A DNA stretch of 64,000 nt from Sceloporus undulatus (taxonomy: Eukaryota; Chordata; Lepidosauria; Squamata; Phrynosomatidae), in the NCBI RefSeq assembly GCF_019175285.1, contig NC_056528.1:16709447-16773446 (forward strand), given 5' to 3'. The notes under the pieces are model-generated. The model saw only the letters and a program-made list of their open reading frames with translations. It did not search any database and had not been told where the DNA came from. The number at the start of each line of letters is the position of its first letter. Within the stretch, counting starts at the first letter, position 1. Below, one piece after another: positions 34,367 through 47,340 of this stretch. The position numbers and the translations under genes are program-made.

Positions 34367-35850
34367 CTAGAGAGAATTATATTTATATTTGGTCCTTCAG
34401 AGGTTGTGGTGCTACAAACCACATCATCCCAACATTGGCATTCTGTCTATGACTTAAGGTTGTGAGTATGGAAGGCCAGAGGCCCCCAAATCTCTAGTCT
34501 ATACTGTATGGACTGAAAAAAAGACATTTATCACTTGAAGGGCTAGTGGTGAAAACTCACATTTCTTTCAGAATACACATTAGACAAACAAACTCAACAT
34601 ATGGAGACAGGGTGTGTGCTTTAGAAGCATTTTAATTTATAAACAGCAATTCCCATTGACTTTATACCAATAAAAAAGGCAATTTACAAGCAAGAAACAA
34701 GAAATCCATCAGAACAAAATAAAGCAGCACTGAAATATTCATGTCACAAAATCTAGAAACAAACGAACAAAAAAAAAATCTGAGTACAAGAGTAAAATAT
34801 CATTTTGAATAAATATTCTAAAATATTTCATGCTATAAAATAATCCTTAATGGCAAGTTAGTTGCTTTAACAGCATCCGCTTTAGCTAGCTTCATTTACT
34901 TCATATGAGGATGAAGTGTGGAGTTTGTGAGGTTACCGGTTTAATATTGCAAGGTATTGACACTGAGGTAAGTCATTCAAAGTGTTCAAATATTCATGAA
35001 GAAAACAAAAGCTATCCATAAATGATAGAAGTGTACTTAAGAATACCATTTTCTGGTAAAGCAAATGCAACTACATCATGCAAATCGGTCATGAGTTTCT
35101 CATTCAATCAAAAGATGTGTAAACAAGCCTTCAGGAAAGTCCAAAGACTAACTGCTCAGCATGCCAGTGGTTTTCAATCTTTCAAACGCATTCTCCACAT
35201 CGGACCTCTACAATGCGGACCTGCCAGATCCTGAGATAAAGCAGAGGAAGGCAGAACAAGGTCTATATTTGGGTGGTTTGGAGCAGAACAGCAATTTAAC
35301 TATCACAATGAAAGTGGCAGAAAGGAGAAGTGGATTTTGGCCAAAAGACTAGAAAGGCTCAGTTCTAGCCTCCTGCCCAAAAAGTGTTCCTTGGCTTAGC
35401 AAATCTGTGGAGGCACGCTGCCCCTTAATTTCAAGGTGCATTGCCCATTGGGCCGTCCTGAGACATTTTCAGGCCCAAGTCAAATGGAAAGACAACACAC
35501 ACACACACACCATTCCATGTACAGAAACTGACTGGACTGGCAGGAGAACAATGGCAATGAAACTGAGGCCACACCTGAAGGCAGCAGACCAGTTCAGGAG
35601 GTTTAAGATAGCATGTGAGGGACAAACTCATCTCTCTCCTCCAAGAAGGGGACAAGGTTGAGAGGCTCTGGAGAAATAGCTAAGGGGTTGTCATTGTTGC
35701 CCTCCCTATCTGAGGCAGTTGCTTCACTCTGTCCAATGGCAGGGCTATCCCACTTTGTTCTTCCCTCTGGTGGGGCCACCTCAAACATTAATGAACAAAC
35801 AAAACACAAGGATACTTCCAACCTGTTCTCTGTCTATCCTTATTCTAGGA
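34367..35850. other. Unassigned sequence; possible distal 3' end of ZBTB34
   Basis: Repeat-poor. On the minus strand an ATTAAA signal near 34634 is followed by an AC-rich stretch and could be a distal poly(A) site. Nothing else was recognised. Confidence 0.3.
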
Positions 35851-36113
35851 TGGTGGTTCCCAAACCTGGATCCTCCAGATGTTTTGGACTTCAGCTCCCA
35901 GAATTCCTGACAGTTGGCCAATCTGGTTGGGGCTTCCTCTAGTGTAGACTGGTGCACTGTTATTGGAGCACAAAATGCTGGGGAGGGGTGCATGTGGCAA
36001 ACTGGAACATATACTACAAAAACATGATGAACTTGAAAACTCTTAGCACAGTCAAGTCCAAAAGACCTAGAGTCCAAAACACCTAGAGGACCAAAGTTTG
36101 GGAATTACTGTTC
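35851..36113. mobile_element. Palindromic MITE broken by 130 bp of other DNA
   Basis: The left arm (TTCCCAAACCTGGATCCTCC to GGTTGGGGCTTCCT) and right arm (GTCCAAAACACCTAGAGGAC) are separated by 35938-36065. Next to the right arm a 16-base phrase is tandemly doubled (AGTCCAAAAGACCTAG / AGTCCAAAACACCTAG). Confidence 0.7.
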
Positions 36114-37136
36114 TAGGATGTACTCTCAAGTTCAGCCAGAGAGTTAGGTCAGGCCTTGCATGAAGTGAGAGCCCATTAACATGCAATCCACAATTCCCCT
36201 TACCACCTGGAGATTACAATAATATTTGGAACAACAAGCCTGATCTCACTGAAAAGCTCCCCATAAACTTCCAGAGAAGCAACAGCTCCACCGCTCCCAT
36301 AGTTTTGAAAACCACTGCAGCATACCAACAGCAAATCAGCCATGTCTTTTATTCTTTCAAGAACAGGTTATATGTAACCAAAGCCCTGTTACTGGTTCTT
36401 TGTTCCACATCTCCAAGAATGGACAGGAGAGAATCTCGTTTAGCACTCTTATGCAAACTGACATAGACTGAATTAATGCACCCTTTGGCACAAATTGAAC
36501 CTATGAAAATTTGCAAAAACTGGATTAATGCACCATTTTAAGAAAGGTTCAGTATAACAGAATGCATTAGTTAAAATACCTGGAAAGGTGTTTGCTGGAA
36601 GTGACGCATGACGGCCAAACTCTGAACATTCTGAATGACTTCACTGAACTTTGGGTTCAGTTGCTGAGTATTACTGTTGTTTACAATTCATGAACTAAAT
36701 ATATTCATATATATATTTATATATATATATATTTATATATAAAGGATTTACACAATTCCCAAATACTTTAAAATATATAAAAATTTAATAAATAACCCTG
36801 ACCAGTCTAAAAGCACCATTCAAGGGTAAAACCCCCTTAGAAAATAGATTAGGTGTTGCATATTTGAGTCCCTTTTTCAGTGGCTTCAATGTGAAACCCC
36901 CTTCAGATGATGACAAAAAAAGAAGCCGTAATCACAGTAAACTATAAAGGGGAGGAAGAAGGGGGGAGAAAAATCAAAGGTACATTTCTGTAAAGGTAAA
37001 GCTCAGTCACACCATCCTTTCCCAGTCCTTGTTTTTTAAAACAATTCTGCTAGCTGTATGTTAGCGCATAAAAATTATTTCAAAGAACAGCTTAATTCTA
37101 CGTAGAACTAGAAGAAGGATGTAGAAAGTCATAAAG
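36114..37136. other. Unassigned sequence with A/T-rich stretch
   Basis: Contains (TA)n around 36705-36740 and a doubled phrase TTAATGCACC (near 36475 and 36524). No repeat family or exon was recognised. It may be distal ZBTB34 3' UTR. Confidence 0.35.
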
Positions 37137-37354
37137 GGTGCATCTACATTGCAGAAATATAGCTTGACACCACTTTTGCTGCCACAGAGCTGGCTTACAG
37201 AAGTATAGGGTTTTAGTTTTGTGAGGCACCAGCATGCTTTGGAAGAGAAGGCTAAAGACCCTGTAAAACTACAAATCCCCGGATACCATAGGATGGAGCC
37301 ACAGCACTAGAAGTGGTGTCAAATTGTTTTACTCCTACAATATAGATGCAGCAC
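37137..37354. mobile_element. Palindromic MITE (related second family)
   Basis: Ends GTGCATCTACATTGCAG and TATAGATGCAGCAC. The arms (TTGACACCACTTTTGCTGCC / AGAAGTGGTGTCAAATTG) mirror each other. The core resembles the 'CACACTGCAG' family, but the ends differ. Confidence 0.75.
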
Positions 37355-37510
37355 TAGACTGGGAAATTTAAGAGACATCTAAAGAATTCAATTTAGGCCA
37401 GGACCGCTCAAACTCGGAGGTGGGTTTTGAGCAGCTTTCATGGTAGCCATTTGTGTGGCTCGTTCAATCCCATCGACATGTGCGCCATTACAGGGTGGGA
37501 CAAGCATAAA

Positions 37511-38137
37511 GGGCCTGATCTCAACTGTCCCAGAGAAAGATTCTCACTTTGCTTTAAACATGATTAAGCCTAACCAAGGTTCAAACTAATGAAGGACAAT
37601 AGTTAAGTATGGAACCCAGGTAGCCTCATCTACCATTAATACTGGCGCAACATCAGTCTTAACCATAGTTAAGGGAAGAAGGGATGCGCTCGGTGGAAAG
37701 ATGGGCCACTCCTGCAGCTCCCAATCTCCGATTATAACAACTGCAACGACGACGTTCCAAATCATGGCAAGCCATGGTGTTAATGTGTTAAAAATCTGAT
37801 TTGTTCCAAAATGAGACACGACAAACCTGTGCAAATCAACCACAAACCACAACTGGAACCCATGGTTTGTTGCAGGTCTACAGACTCTGACCACTTTGAA
37901 CCATGATTTGTCGTGATGTCCAAACCTACAACTGTGGCTTGTCTTGGGATTGTTTCCACAACTGCCTACCCTGACACTGGATCTTTAAAAAAGAAACTGG
38001 CAGGAGAGAAGCAATCCAGAAATGAGAAAGACAAGCTATAGTTTGTTTGGTGACCGGTTGTGCAATCTGCCACTTAAACAATGTTTAACAAAGACCACGA
38101 TTTCCTGTGTTGTGCAAATTTGACCACAATCAGGCCC
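37511..38137. mobile_element. Candidate DNA element with short inverted ends
   Basis: GGGCCTGAT at 37511 and ATCAGGCCC ending at 38137 are perfect inverses. Several internal CAAACCAC/GTGGTTTG-type motifs face both ways. No target duplication was seen; the ends could be coincidence. Confidence 0.35.
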
Positions 38138-39269
38138 ATTATGTTTGCAACAGCCCTAAATGAGTAAGTAACACAACTAATCCAGTAGTGTACCAAGCCA
38201 TAAAACATAAATATAAAAGGATAGATGGAGGCTCCTGCAATCCCACAAGTTTCCTCTTAAAACAAGCAGCCCTGATTTCAGCTTACAGTAAGTCCTGCCG
38301 AACAGTGAAGAGACAGTATCCTTTCTGCCACTAAAAGCACTCATAACTCGAATACAGAACCCGCCGTGATGCGCTCTGCTGCTTTCTTTTAAAAAACAGA
38401 ACACCACTTATTTACAGAGCTATCTTCTGAGTTTATGTACAACTTCAGTAAAAACTATATGGAAGATAAATCGGTTAGGGGAAAAAATCAACAGCGGCTT
38501 AAAACCACAAACATTAGCAAAAAAGTATAAAAATTCCTTTTCACAGTTTGTATATAGGTTAAAACATCTAAAGTAAAAAAAGGACACTGTCACTGGTTTT
38601 TTCACATTGTCTATGTAGCTAAAAGGTAGATTAAGAGACTCAATTATGAAGCAACCTGTATAATTTCACATATTTTAGCCCACTGTTTCATACACTTGCT
38701 AATCTCTGCATTTATTTCTTTTAAGTGTATTTACTAACCTAACACTTTACACCAGTCTGCATGGCACAGTTCCCCCTTTCCCCATAATTCACTCATAATA
38801 GTTCACTGCATGCTTCACACCCGGGCGGACATAAGATATGAACTCCAAATGGATAAGAAGATAGTACCCCATTCCCATAGAACCACGATGTGACAAGGCA
38901 CGACTTAGATGCTGCGGCATCTAAACTTGAAGTTTATTTTCTGCCAGTCTCTTGTGTTGCAGTACATTGATGGAAGCTCTTCTGGGGCAAAATCCAAGGA
39001 AGACAAGTAAAGGCTGCTTCTCACAAGACAATTTTCCCTATGTGTAAGCCGTCCTCAGCCAATCTCAGGCATCTGTATAGTCATATATACAATTGTGTCA
39101 AGTAAAATTGTGTCATGGATGAAACAACCAGTAGCTTCTCCAGCCAAACAGCACTATTTTTGTCTAATGCAACCATGGAAGGAAAATGATGACTCCAGAT
39201 GTCATCAGGAAAGGAGGGGTGTAGCATTATATGGCAGGGACCTGTGAAGAGATCCAGGACTTAAATCCT

Positions 39270-39805
39270 GGAAGCTAGATGGAGAACATCAGAAAAAAAA
39301 TTAAAGGGGAGGGAAGGAACAGGGATGTTATTGTGGAAGTCTACTACAGACCCTGCAAGTCAGATTGAGGAATTGGATGACGCCTTTCTAGAACAGATAA
39401 CCACAGAACAGAAAATAGTGAAAGGCCTGGAAACTATCCCTATGAAGAGCGACTTAGGGAGCTGGGTACAGAAGAGAAGGTTGAGCAGTGATATGATAGC
39501 TGTAGAAATATTTGAAGGGATGTCATGTTATGTATGGAGCAAGCTTGTTTTCTGCTGCTCCAAGAATAGGACATGGATTCAAACTACAGGAAAAAAGATT
39601 CTAGCTCAATGTTAGGAAGAACTTCCTGAGAGTATGAGCTGTCCGACAGTGGAACACACTCCCTCTGAGTCTCTTTCTTTGGAGGTTTTTAAGCAGAGGC
39701 TGGATGGCCATCTGTCGGGGGTGCGTTGACTGTGAGTTCCTGCATGGCAGTGGGTTGGACTGGATGGCCCTTGCGGTCTCTTCCAACTCTATGATTCTGT
39801 TATTG
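39270..39805 (+). mobile_element. CR1-like LINE 3' end, internally deleted
   Basis: The start resembles the CR1 endonuclease C-terminus (ATTGTGGAAGTCTACTACAG). It jumps to the late coding part (AGGGAGCTGGGTACAGAAGA) and ends in the typical TTGGACTGGATGGCCCTTGC … CCAACTCTATGATTCTG tail. Confidence 0.8.
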
Positions 39806-42800
39806 TGGACAGGAAAAGAGACTGTGACATAAGGAGTACAAATGAAAGATCAGTGCAGTTCTACATGTTCATGCTGTGCTATCAACACCAATGCACATCC
39901 AAGATTGGGTACAGGCACAACTTATTTGTTGAACTGTTTCAGGGAGACTTGTGTTTTGTGTGAAGCAGCCTTCAGGTATGCTTAAATCTCATTGGAATGG
40001 ATGGAAAACAAGCATGTTAACTTTCTCCAGATGTGCTTGCATGTCCTAAGAAGCATTCTCTGATCTTTACAGTACATATTTCGTATCCCGAGGTACCACT
40101 GTACTGTATTATGGCTTGATCATTCTTAACCCCAATAAGCTGGAGGAAGGGATATATAATGTATTGACATGAACGAACATACTTGGAACTAAAAAAAACC
40201 AATCGCCTGAGGAGGATGTTGATAACTATTAGGTTGTTAACAGTCTCAAAGTAAAGTTTTGAACCTGAAACCTGTACAATCGGCATTATGCAGAATTTTG
40301 GGTAAGTCACTCTTTGGTAAACTGAAACCAACTCAAACTTATAGATTGAGAAGAATTACACTGAAAGAAGTTCTTAAGACTACACTGGGATGGGGGCAAA
40401 GTCAGGGAAACACAAAGTTAATTGACCTTCTCTCCCATCTTTAATTCATGCTACCATGGAATAAGCCCGTTGGCTTTAAAGGCACCGTAGCACAGGGTCA
40501 CTCCTAAAGGGTCAAATTTAACTCTGACTGACTTGAATTTTATTGAGAGATCTCTCAAATGTAAGACTACTTCATTACTTCAGCAAAAGGTTTAATAAAA
40601 CTGTTATGTATCTTTGCATGTCTCTGGAAGGTAATATAACCAGAGATGCACCCGACCCTGATGCATGCAGACAGGTTAGGATCCAAAAGGGCTGATGAAA
40701 TTTGCCACTTGTGTGGTATAAGCATGCCCTCAATTCCATGCTATCTGTTCATCCTGACCCCACAGCCTGCATTTCACTGCACAGCCTCGCAACCCTTGGA
40801 AGTGAATTTTGGGTGAATGTGAGGGGTGACTATGAGGTGCAAGAGGAAAAGACCCAATCCGTGGCCATTTGGATCCCCATTCCTCTTTCTAGTAGTTGAA
40901 ACAACAACAATTTCCATTGAGAGAGGTGGAAAGAGGATTCCTAGGCAGCTTTAGGATGAGAAGGCTGATTCCATACCCAATTTAACAAAAACCCATCTAT
41001 GTAGATGTGATTTACTGTGAATGTAGTTACACTAATGCTTATTATTGGCTCCCAAACCAGTAATGAAAAATACAGTAAAAAATACTGCAAAAATCAGGAT
41101 GGTTAGATTCCTTAAAATATCACGCAAAGCTCTGAGCCCTCAAAACCACTGCAAGCCAGTAAGTCTCATTCTCAACCAATAATATGGAGAAAAAAAGCCA
41201 GGAATGGGTGAGTTGCAAGTCATATAAGATGCTTGCACTCCTAGGAAAATACTTTGCAGAATACTCCATAAGCTCCAGTCATTATAGATCAGCCGCCCAT
41301 CTGCAGCATAACCACAGCCGTGTTTTCAGTGTTTAAACCACAGAATATACATATAATATGTAACAAGCCTCAGCAGAATGAAAATTTCTATGAAGGGTCA
41401 GGAATTCCCATAAAACAAAAGCCACCGGCGTCTCATCAGTTTAAAATTCACAGTTGTTAAAAGTTTAGGGAATCATACAAGGGCTACGGCTGAGGCTCAG
41501 ATTCGAAATGTCAATGTAATAAAATACAAAAATAAATATGCTTGAAGTTAGCAAAACATTCACACATTCTCAATATGCGGATTTGGCAGAGGCCTAAATA
41601 GAGTCCTAGAAGTCACTATTTTCCTCTCTGTATCTGAAAGAAGAGGGGGAAACCTACATCTGTCCAACTGGCTTGAGCAGAAGCAGCAAGTTGCAATGTG
41701 CAAGTGACAAGCTATAATCTCGTGCAAAGAGAAACCCGAAGTTACAACTCTATATCCATCTACTGAAGCCAAACAATCAGGATGGCTCTCAAGTCCTATC
41801 ACCTTGCGCCTCTTTCCAGCATCATTTTTTGCCAAACCTCTCTATTCATCCAGTCTGGAAATCCTAGAGGCGTTAACCAAGATCAGACACATCAGAAACT
41901 GGAGCAGGATAGCAACAAACACAGCCGAGGTGCGTGGGAACCCCTTATTCAATCTTGTGCCACTCTTAAACACTTTTCTACCCTGCAGACTATATTTGCC
42001 AAATTTTTGCCAAGCCTAAATATGCTAAATATTCACTTGAAATAAAAATATGATGTAGAATTTGTATACAGTAACATTTGCCAGCTTACAATTTTGAGGT
42101 CTGTTTTAAGCAAACAAAAAGTCTAACTGGAAAGATATGCATAACACTACTGTTTTCTATGCTATACTGTCCTATGAGAGAGAGAAAAAATAGCACCATA
42201 TTAGAAAGAGACCATATGTAGAGAGTAAACAGGATCTACCTGTGTGTATATATGTGTGTGTGTGTGTGTATAAAGGTATTTATTGGCTCTTTTATAAAAG
42301 AAAAAATACTGAGCAGCCACTGTAATTATGGAGAAACCAACCCAAGCCCTCCCCAAAACTTCTCTAATACAATAGGAGATATTGCTCATGATTCCCATAT
42401 AGTATCATTAGAAAAAGTAAAAATACAAGTGCTTCAGCTTCACTGGAAAAAATGGTAAGTAGGAAGTTTACGGTGCACCTGAAAAGAGCTCTCTGGAAGA
42501 GATCCACTAGAACACTGATCTGAAATACTGTAGATTTCACCACAACAATCCCTTTGAGCCTACTACAGTAGTAAACCAATCACATATCTATTCAGAGTGA
42601 TTAAGGTAAGATTGATTCACCTGGTATATGTTTCTACAGTACGAAATGAAGGTAGATTCTGAGAAGAAGTAAACGTCTAAAACCACAATGCTACTTTTGG
42701 GTTGGCTAATATAACAACACATCTTTTTCTGTATAAAAGAGGGGGTCAGCACCACAGGTTGTCCAGTTTATGATCTAGACAAAAAAAGAAGCCCCAAACA

Positions 42801-43229
42801 ATCCCCATCATAAGTTAACACATGTATGGCATTTGGTTTATGCATCCTATGGGGCAAAACTTGTTCCAGAATAAGCTTTGCTCGCTTTCGGACACAGTAG
42901 TTGAACAGGGAGAAGGGGAGGCAGAAGGAAAGCTTAATGAAAAACCTCCTCCCTCAAGAAAAAGACCAAAAAAGAAAAAGAGTTGAAAGTCTTGTAAAGA
43001 GGTTTTGTTTTCCTTTCCCATTTCAGGTATTTCTTACATTCACCCTCAACCAGAAGAGAAAAAGTGAACATTTTATATATGTTTATATATAATATATATT
43101 ATATAAAATTCAAAGCTATCAAAATAGTTACTCCAAGAAACAAATAAACTCCACCCAAGTCCCCAACTCAGTATGACACATGGATAGGATCTCTGAGAGG
43201 CATACCTACACTCCTCGCACATTTGTTTG

Positions 43230-43325
43230 GTTAAGGCTGTAGTCCTAGCACACTAACCAGGAGTTAAGCCCTACTGAATTCAGTGAGGCTTACTTCCAAG
43301 TACACATGCAATAGGATTGCATGCA
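43230..43325. mobile_element. Hairpin MITE-like repeat ('CAATCCTATACA' family)
   Basis: GGAGTTAAGCCCTACTGAAT, TCAGTGAGGCTTACTTCCAA and ACATGCAATAGGATTGCATG. The inner pair GTTAAGCCCTACTGAA / TTCAGTGAGGCTTAC is an inverted repeat. Confidence 0.5.
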
Positions 43326-43655
43326 CAAAGGAGAACACACTCTCTCTCAAGTGTATTGGCCAAAAATACTTGCCTTATTTATCTTTCATGGTCATAACCC
43401 CACCCACTGCAAGATGAAGTGCATCATTTCTATAATATTCTTCCCTATATATATCCTTTAGGGAATAAAGCTAACCCTACCTCCTTCAAAACAAAAGCTT
43501 TCTACTCAGAAACAACATCCACAAGACTTGTCAAAAAAAGAAAGGAAAATTCCAATGCTTGTTCTATCTGTCGTAAAAATTATCAAAAGCAACAAGGAGG
43601 AAATGCATTGATCAATGTGCTTTGTCTGGGTTGCGCTGAGGGATATAATGTTTTT

Positions 43656-45137
43656 TTAATCAGAAGTATGAATGTCCATGCTATAATCCAATGTTTCTGA
43701 GGCTGAAGCATCGTCTTCTCTCTGTTCTATATAGGCTTCTGTTCTTTCCGGAGACTCCATTCTGCTTCTTATTTCTGCTACACCAGGATGATTCTTTCGC
43801 AGGTGCTGGTTCAGGGTTCCCTGGAAAGGAAAGCATTTCCCACAAACCTCACAGCGGAAAGGTTTGTCATCTGTATGTCCACGGATATGGTATTCAAGCT
43901 GATCCTTGCGCGTGTATTTTTTCCCACAATACTTGCACACAAAGGGGGTTATTCCCATATGTAACCTCATGTGCCGATCAAGACTCCCTTTCTGGTTGAA
44001 AGACTTCCCACAGTATATACAGATTAACCTTTCACTGTACGCATACCAGTGACCTCTTGAATTCCTTTCCCGTGGACTGCTTTCATATCCTGGTTGGCTT
44101 CCTGCCGATTCACCATCAGCGCCTTGCATCAGACCTGGAACGTCACTATGCAAGTGGCTAGTAGAGACCCGCTTTTGACGCCCACGACCTCGGAAAGAGC
44201 CCAGCATGGATCTTGAAGAGCTTGAGTTCCTCAGGTTTCCAAATGTTTCAGACACACTAGCAGACTGGGATGCCCCATGGGAATATGAGTAGGCATTCTG
44301 TAATACAGAGCCATAGGCGCCAACATTAACTGCCACCACTTGTTCTCCGTCCACCATTTCCGTATGGTACCCATCATCACCAAGTGAAGAACTATCTGAA
44401 CAACTTGGACGGTCAGATTTTTCCATTTTGACTTTTACCTCAGCAACCTGGCTTTCTCTGACAATCAAGTCTCCTTGGTCATGATCACCTTCAATCTGAA
44501 TCTCATATTCTGAAACACTCCCACTACTTCCACGGTCTGAGTGCCCTTCTTCTTGGAGACGGTTGCGCAGACCCTTGGTTGGAGTTGTTTCCATTCTGAG
44601 ATCATTACTGGAAGCAGATTGCCGCACCTGGGAGCAATAGGTAGGAGAGATTTCAACTGGATTGGCAAAGTAATTACTCTCTTTAATCCCGTTGTGATTT
44701 TCAGGAGTGTCCTCATCCCCCACAGTAACAGAATCGACTTCACCAACATTGATCTTCGAATGAATGCTTTCTAGGATCTGTGTGCACTTATCAATGACAC
44801 ACTGCATCTGTAGAAAACTGGCTGCAGTTAAAAAACTGACAACATCCTTCAGTTGCAAGGACATCCTTCCAGTGTAACAAAAAGAAAGCAGCTGCTCAAA
44901 GACGTTGGGGTTTTTGATGACTGATATTGACAGGCCGCTCATGGTACTTAATGCTGAATGGTCACGGAAATAGGGAGAACTGGCAGCTAGAACAGCTTTG
45001 TGAGCTCTGAACGGCTGGCCCTGAATGTGCACAATGATATCACAAAGCTTTCCCTGCAGGCGAAGCTCATTCAGCTGGCTCAGTACGGTGCTGCTGTACT
45101 CAGGAACATCAAACTGGATGAAACTGCTGCTGTCCAT
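43656..45137 (-). CDS. ZBTB34: ZBTB34, BTB and C2H2 zinc-finger transcription regulator
   Basis: A complete 493-codon coding exon. It begins MDSSSFIQFDVPEYSSTVLS, identical to human ZBTB34 (about 500 residues). The acceptor TGTGCCTATTGCAG lies 22 bases before the ATG (exon boundary 45159). Residues 10-122 are the BTB/POZ dimerisation domain (LCDIIVHIQGQPFRAHKAVL, SFCYTGRMSLQLKDVVSFLT). The middle is a Ser-rich, acidic linker with a SUMO-type VKME at 236-239 and a basic RGRGRQKR at 316-323. Three C2H2 fingers follow: C373/C376/H389/H393, C401/C404/H417/H421 and C429/C432/H445/H450. The protein is expected to be a nuclear DNA-binding repressor. It lies downstream of its paralogue ZBTB43 on the same strand, as in human. 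No disabling change was seen. Confidence 0.98.
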   Translation of the reverse strand: MDSSSFIQFDVPEYSSTVLSQLNELRLQGKLCDIIVHIQGQPFRAHKAVLAASSPYFRDHSALSTMSGLSISVIKNPNVFEQLLSFCYTGRMSLQLKDVVSFLTAASFLQMQCVIDKCTQILESIHSKINVGEVDSVTVGDEDTPENHNGIKESNYFANPVEISPTYCSQVRQSASSNDLRMETTPTKGLRNRLQEEGHSDRGSSGSVSEYEIQIEGDHDQGDLIVRESQVAEVKVKMEKSDRPSCSDSSSLGDDGYHTEMVDGEQVVAVNVGAYGSVLQNAYSYSHGASQSASVSETFGNLRNSSSSRSMLGSFRGRGRQKRVSTSHLHSDVPGLMQGADGESAGSQPGYESSPRERNSRGHWYAYSERLICIYCGKSFNQKGSLDRHMRLHMGITPFVCKYCGKKYTRKDQLEYHIRGHTDDKPFRCEVCGKCFPFQGTLNQHLRKNHPGVAEIRSRMESPERTEAYIEQREDDASASETLDYSMDIHTSD

Positions 45138-45479
45138 GTCTTCTGATGTAGAGTGTAACCTGCAATAGGCACAAAAGGAATATTTTACAGAAGAGAATTT
45201 AAATTGTGTGATGCTGCTTTAAAGAAAGCAAGCAGTTCATTCTTATAATTGTTTTGCAACTTAGTTTTGCAACTTAGACTTGTTATACAATCTGTGACTT
45301 GATGAAAACAAAAAAAATTAACCACAAAGGTGTAGCTAGTAACCATTTTGCAGGCAGCACTACTGACTTTCACATACACCTGAAAAGGTAAATCCACTCA
45401 AAATAATATGGTTGATGGTTTTATTAGTTACATCCATATTCTCTCTTTACTCCAGTGAGATCCAACTGGCATATATAGC

Positions 45480-45630
45480 TCTCCCCACTCCCGCTTTATC
45501 CTAATTAAACACTGTGATAGACTGACTAACCTGAGGTCACCCAGTGAGATTCATGACTCGGTGAGGACTAGAACCTGGATCTCGATATTCCCAGCCCAAC
45601 ACTAACCAGTACACCATATCATCTCTTTAG
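45480..45630 (-). mobile_element. tRNA-derived SINE
   Basis: The reverse complement reads GGTGTACTGGTTAGTGTTGG (box A), AGGTTCTAGTCC (box B), then CACTGGGTGACCTCAGG. This is a Sauria/ACA-type head and body with the tail lost. Confidence 0.75.
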
Positions 45631-46368
45631 TGTTTCATGTAGCAATGAGTTGGTTTACCTAAAATACTGTAGATTGCTTTAAGGACAGCTACAGTCTATG
45701 AAGATAGTGGAGAACCTGTGTGAAGAATACTGCAGTAAGCTGTTTCAGATGACCCAGAACTAGTAATCCTTCTTCATATCGAGAATGTTAAGTCTCTCTT
45801 TCAAATACTGTGGGAATTAAGACACTAAAGACAGTAGGAGTGCATAACTGAGCATGCAAGTGAAGGGAACATAATCTGAGAGAAACCCTGAAGCAGCACC
45901 ATTGAGCTCAAATACCGCTGATGTAAACCAATATATCAAGCAACATCAACAGGGACTTCCAGATGGTTTTGCAACACACTAAGCTTCCTTCTTTGTGTGG
46001 CTCTGAGACATGATTTCTCAAGTGTTGCTCTAGCAAACCTTACTAGCCAGAGGAAGAAAATAAACTCTTTCTTTACTGTAAAACAATATGCATACGGAAA
46101 AATGACAAAAAAGTAGCATGTAGATATAATAACTCTTTACTATGGTAAATAATTATGTTTTTGTTATGCAGTTACACTACTGTAAATTGACTTATGATCG
46201 GGTGATGATGAACTGTGATGTTGTGAAATACTGATATTCTCAGAATGGGAGCAGCAATGTAGCTATATCTCCAGGACCGTTGCGCAAATGGAGTCCACTG
46301 TGTGAGTACTGCACAAAGGTCCCAATGCACAACAGCACATGTTGTGCAATGGGAGCCCCCCCCCACTG

Positions 46369-46402
46369 CACAATGGGACATCTTGTACAATGTCCCATTG
46401 TG
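46369..46402. repeat. Perfect 13-bp-arm hairpin
   Basis: CACAATGGGACAT and ATGTCCCATTGTG flank an 8-base loop. Related pieces (TGTGCAATGGGA, CCCAATGCACAAC) lie just upstream, so the region is a nest of CAATGGG inversions. Confidence 0.85.
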
Positions 46403-46444
46403 TATCGCTTCAATGGACTATCATGATTGTGTATGGATGACTTC

Positions 46445-46905
46445 TAGACATGCTCCAGCTTGTCCACCTCCTTCTTGAATTGTGGTGCCCACGTACACAA
46501 GATGAAGGCTGAGATCCTACCTCAGTGGCTATGGGGAGCTAGGGAGCTGGGTATATTTAACCTGGAGAAGAGAAGGTTAACAGGTGATAGTCATGTTTAA
46601 ATATTGGAAGGGGTGTCATATTAAGGATGGAGCAAGCTGGTTTTCTGCTGCTCCAGAGACTAGGACACAGATCAATGAATTCAAGCTATAGTAAAAGATA
46701 TTCTACCTAAACATTCGTTTGGGGGTAAGAGCTGTTTACAGTAGAACACACTGCCTTGGAGAGTGGGGGAGTCTCCTGCTTTGGAGGTTTTTAAACAGGG
46801 GGCTGGATGATCATCTCTTGAAATTGCTTTGATTGTGTCTTCCTGCAGGACAGGGGCTTGAACTGCATGGCCTTTGGGGACTCTTCCAATTCTGGGATTC
46901 TAAGT
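46445..46905 (+). mobile_element. CR1-like LINE 3' end with inverted piece at its 5' side
   Basis: 46445-46495 is an antisense CR1 piece; reversed, it reads GGGCACCACAATTCAAGAAG. From 46540 the sense strand runs AGCTGGGTATATTTAACCTG to GGACTCTTCCAATTCTGGGA. Such a 5' inversion is a known LINE insertion outcome (twin priming), described mainly for L1. Confidence 0.75.
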
Positions 46906-47340
46906 AGCTGTATGCTCTTCCACGTAAATAAGTACAAGGAGCCTTGAAGCCTGATTCAGAGCTCAACAGAAATAAAATCTTCCCTCATGCTTTGCTATGC
47001 AGTTCTAACAGTTTCAGAGCTGGAAACCTGCATCCTTTACTGCTGCTCAGCAGAGAAAAGAAGCGTTCTAGATAAGCCTTTGCATGTGACACAGGGAGGG
47101 TCTTTAAATAGCATTCCCTGTCATCATAATTGCTCTTTCAGGATATCCTGAACCTATTCTCCCCAATCTGGTGCCCTTTAGATATTCTGCTTTTAATTCA
47201 TATGAGCCTGGGCAGGAATTCTGGGAGTTGTATGGCATTGGTAAAGATTGCAAAAGCCATTGTTCAAATAGACTCATCTTACCTTTATCTCCCCCCTCCC
47301 CCAAATAATGCCAACAGATACCCTCAAATTTTGATAGGCC

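Larger units (their letters stand above)
38920..43655 (-). other. ZBTB34: Proposed 3' UTR of ZBTB34
   Basis: No splice acceptor or other gene intervenes after the stop codon at 43656. An AATAAA on the minus strand lies near 38932-38937 and another near 42281. Human ZBTB34 has a 3' UTR of several kb, so the distal site is plausible. The proposed UTR includes a CR1 copy on the opposite strand (39270-39805). The true end may lie even lower, to about 34.6 kb. Confidence 0.35.
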
